Source of the DNA: Chara braunii
Taxonomy: Eukaryota > Streptophyta > Charophyceae > Charales > Characeae
Length of the DNA stretch: 30,158 nt
Direction: 5' to 3'
Assembly: GCA_003427395.1 (NCBI GenBank)
Contig: BFEA01000007.1
Coordinates: forward strand, 3,113,323 to 3,143,480
Within the stretch, counting starts at the first letter, position 1. Each line of letters opens with the position of its first letter. Below the pieces are notes generated by a model that was not told the origin of the DNA, ran no database searches, and saw only the letters and a list, made by a program, of their open reading frames with translations. The translations under genes were made by a program, and so were the position numbers. This document shows, one piece after another, positions 28,249 through 30,158 of this stretch.

Positions 28249-28548
28249 TGACGTGGCACTGGGCAAGAGACTGGCAAGAGTGTGCTGACGTGGAAGGGGG
28301 AGGAGACAAGGCACTTACCTGCTGACGTGGACATTCCTTCGGCGCTGACGGTGGTAGCGGCTTGCAAACGTGGCATGCTTGATAGCATTACTCCTCCTGA
28401 GCTGTTTTTTGCTGAGATGGCCTGCTGCCTATTTTGTTGGCTGCATATGGGTGCTGGCGTGGCACAAGTCTTAGTTGGCTCAATGACGCTGACGTGGCAT
28501 AAGTCTTGGTGATATGCCACAGAGGCTTCGCTGATGTGGAGCACGTGG
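28249..28548. promoter_or_regulatory. Cluster of TGACGTGG motifs
   Basis: Exact TGACGTGG at 28249, 28286, 28323 and 28490, with the first three exactly 37 bp apart. Variants: GGCGTGG (28456) and a CACGTG at 28542-28547. TGACGTGG is an ACGT-core motif of the type bound by plant bZIP proteins. One more copy is at 27475 in element 4. Regulatory function is not shown. Confidence 0.45.
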
Positions 28549-29206
28549 TGTCACTAACGTGACAAACAGCAAAGCAGAAAAAGAGACTGGTGTGGACAAT
28601 ACCTTGCACGTGTGTGACATGTCTGGTCACACAGCTATCTGCAAGAAGACAACAAAGGAGAGCAGCTAACACTTGTTTGTTTATGGAGTGTGCTAATTTG
28701 GCTTTGTGTACTTAGCTATCGTGGGTTCTCTTGTGGATGGTTGCGGACTCACCATTGTGTATGTTGTCTTGATCTCACTGACCGTGGCTCCAAAATATAT
28801 CATGTTCGTACCTGCAAGTTCCAGAAAATTGATGTTTCGCCAAAATGATCACATTTTGTGTTGTCGCCAGAATGTACGTGTGCTTGTGATGGATTGACCC
28901 TTGGTATATGGCTCATGCAAGACCTCCAAAATGGGTGGCATTTTTTTTATGGACTCCAAAAAAATTTAGTAGTTCTGTAAGTTGTTCCCCTAAATACATA
29001 ATGTCCGAAGGGTGTAACACTCTAAGTGTCCTACCAGAATCTTTGTGTGACATTTAGTGTTGCACGCTGGAAAGTATCCTCCCCCCCCCCATGCATCGCA
29101 ATTGTCAGGGTTAGTGTGCGCAAGGTCCATATATACGGAATAATTCCAAAGTTTGAAATTGGCTCCTCCATATTTGCCGACAGACATTTCTATCCCTTTT
29201 AGAGCG
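28549..29206. other. No gene seen
   Basis: Short frames only, and a C run at 29081-29090. I recognise no gene. Confidence 0.4.
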
Positions 29207-29470
29207 AGTCCTCACCTCTTCCGACGACGACAGTGTGCGAAAGTATCTGCGAATTAATTCGTAGTTTAAGATTCCCTCCTCTACCTTTCCTCGCAGGAAT
29301 TTATGACCCTTTTACAGCGCCTCCTCACCTCTTACGCCGCTTAGAGCACCTCCTCACCTCTTACGTGTACCACTTGTAAATTCAGAAGCCACTTAAAATA
29401 TCTGCCGGTTGATGGAGTCAGCAGGCCTCCTCACCTCTTACGCCGCTTGGAGCACCTCCTCACCGCTTAT
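29207..29470. repeat. Dispersed short repeat CTCCTCACCTCTTACG
   Basis: Full or near copies begin at about 29207 (GTCCTCACCTCTTCCG), 29321, 29350, 29427 and 29456. CGCCGCTT(A/G)GAGCACCTCCTCACC links pairs, so part of the array is a duplication. Confidence 0.75.
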
Positions 29471-29514
29471 TTTTTAGATGCCGCTCACCTAGAAAATAAC
29501 CAAAAATGCGGAAT

Positions 29515-29955
29515 GTGATTTCCAGGGGCGGGGTTGGTGGAGGGGAGGGTCGGCAGCTGTCATAGGCCCTGTTACAAGTTGCCGGTGGATAGGAGAACTC
29601 AAGCAAACCTGTAGACTAAGTTTAGTCCAAGTTGCTGAGCGGCCGCTCCAAAAGGCTTAGCCTACCTCGAAAAGGGGGTTGGTGTGTTGGGGGGGGGCAG
29701 GGGGCGGGGGAGGCGGAAGGTCAGTATGTATCATAGGCCCCGAAAGAAGTTGCAGGTTGATGAGTCGAGTACTCCAATGACACTGCCATTTTTTGTTGCA
29801 TAGAACTTAAAAAACAACACTTAGCAATGAATGTATCGATTTATGCTTATTTATATCGCTCCTTAGTTCATATTGACAACATGAGTTTTGGCTTCATTGC
29901 AAAAAGTGAACTTGCAAAAAGTGAACAATCAAGAGGTTCACTTTTAACGAACTGT
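29515..29955 (+). repeat. Second copy of the tRNA-like dispersed repeat
   Basis: Two G-rich heads (29523-29550 and 29675-29720) each lead to GTCATAGGCC or TCATAGGCC and then AAGTTGC(C/A)GG. The second reads GTTGCAGGTTGATGAGTCGAG (29749-29769), matching 21223 onward. The tail ends GGTTCACTTTTAACGAA near 29951, like 21491-21506. Confidence 0.6.
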
Positions 29956-30158
29956 GTATTACAGTCTCTTCGAGTAAAACATCATCAGTCCAAAAAATAG
30001 CAGTAGAATACTCGACCTGACCGGAGAAAACCGTAGCAGGAAGCTAGCGAAGTCGTAGTATATATCGTCAAATAGAACTGCCCGGTAAACCGTAGGCAGA
30101 GAGGGAGAAGAGGACAACAAACGAGGGGCTGTGACAAACTGTTTCGTCGGAGTTTCAC
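29956..30158. other. Window end, nothing recognised
   Basis: No gene, repeat or element recognised in the last 200 bases. Confidence 0.4.

Overview
The window looks like nuclear DNA of an intron-rich eukaryote, most likely a streptophyte (charophyte) green alga of the Chara type. That is an inference. It rests on GT-AG exons separated by a very long intron, several related Ty3/Gypsy LTR elements with a tRNA-iMet-type primer site, long microsatellites, and no bacterial gene organisation. The style of the Gypsy proteins resembles what I recall of Chara, but I could not run a search.

The only host gene I can support is on the minus strand. Two exons are visible: exon A (25569 down to 24661) and exon B (about 2827 down to 1378). 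They carry consecutive parts of one extracellular beta-sandwich repeat (cadherin-like / tandem-95 type, with YNGED, VKD and NDPP motifs). Both splice junctions are phase 2 and compatible, so the simplest model is one gene with a 21.8-kb intron. Each exon also holds a long low-complexity insertion inside the repeat. The gene continues beyond both window ends.

The giant intron is filled with mobile DNA, nearly all in the plus orientation, antisense to the gene. Element 1 (4212-13080) is a complete but dead chromovirus-like Ty3/Gypsy element with two LTRs of about 1 kb (roughly 5% diverged by eye), PBS, long leader, gag, protease, RT, RNase H, integrase, a chromodomain-like tail, a PPT and a short target duplication. 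It has stops, frameshifts, a 107-bp duplication over the RT active site, and altered catalytic residues in most domains. Element 2 (13373-14801) is an LTR plus PBS with almost no interior, followed by another LTR start at 15166. Element 3 (about 18450-20687) is an LTR tail, PBS, leader and broken gag start. Just outside the intron, element 4 (about 27000-28064) is a different LTR with a perfect iMet primer site. LTR fragments in opposite orientations sit at 1-551 and 600-1076.

The rest is non-coding repeat. It includes a dispersed repeat with tRNA-like promoter features (20880-21512 and 29515-29955), an AC microsatellite running into an AT-rich block (21519-22160), a degenerate repeat array at 16.1-16.85 kb, a 350-bp purine tract just upstream of exon A, a long inverted repeat in element 4, and a TGACGTGG motif cluster at 28.25-28.5 kb. 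No rRNA gene, intact tRNA gene, CRISPR array or bacterial operon was seen.
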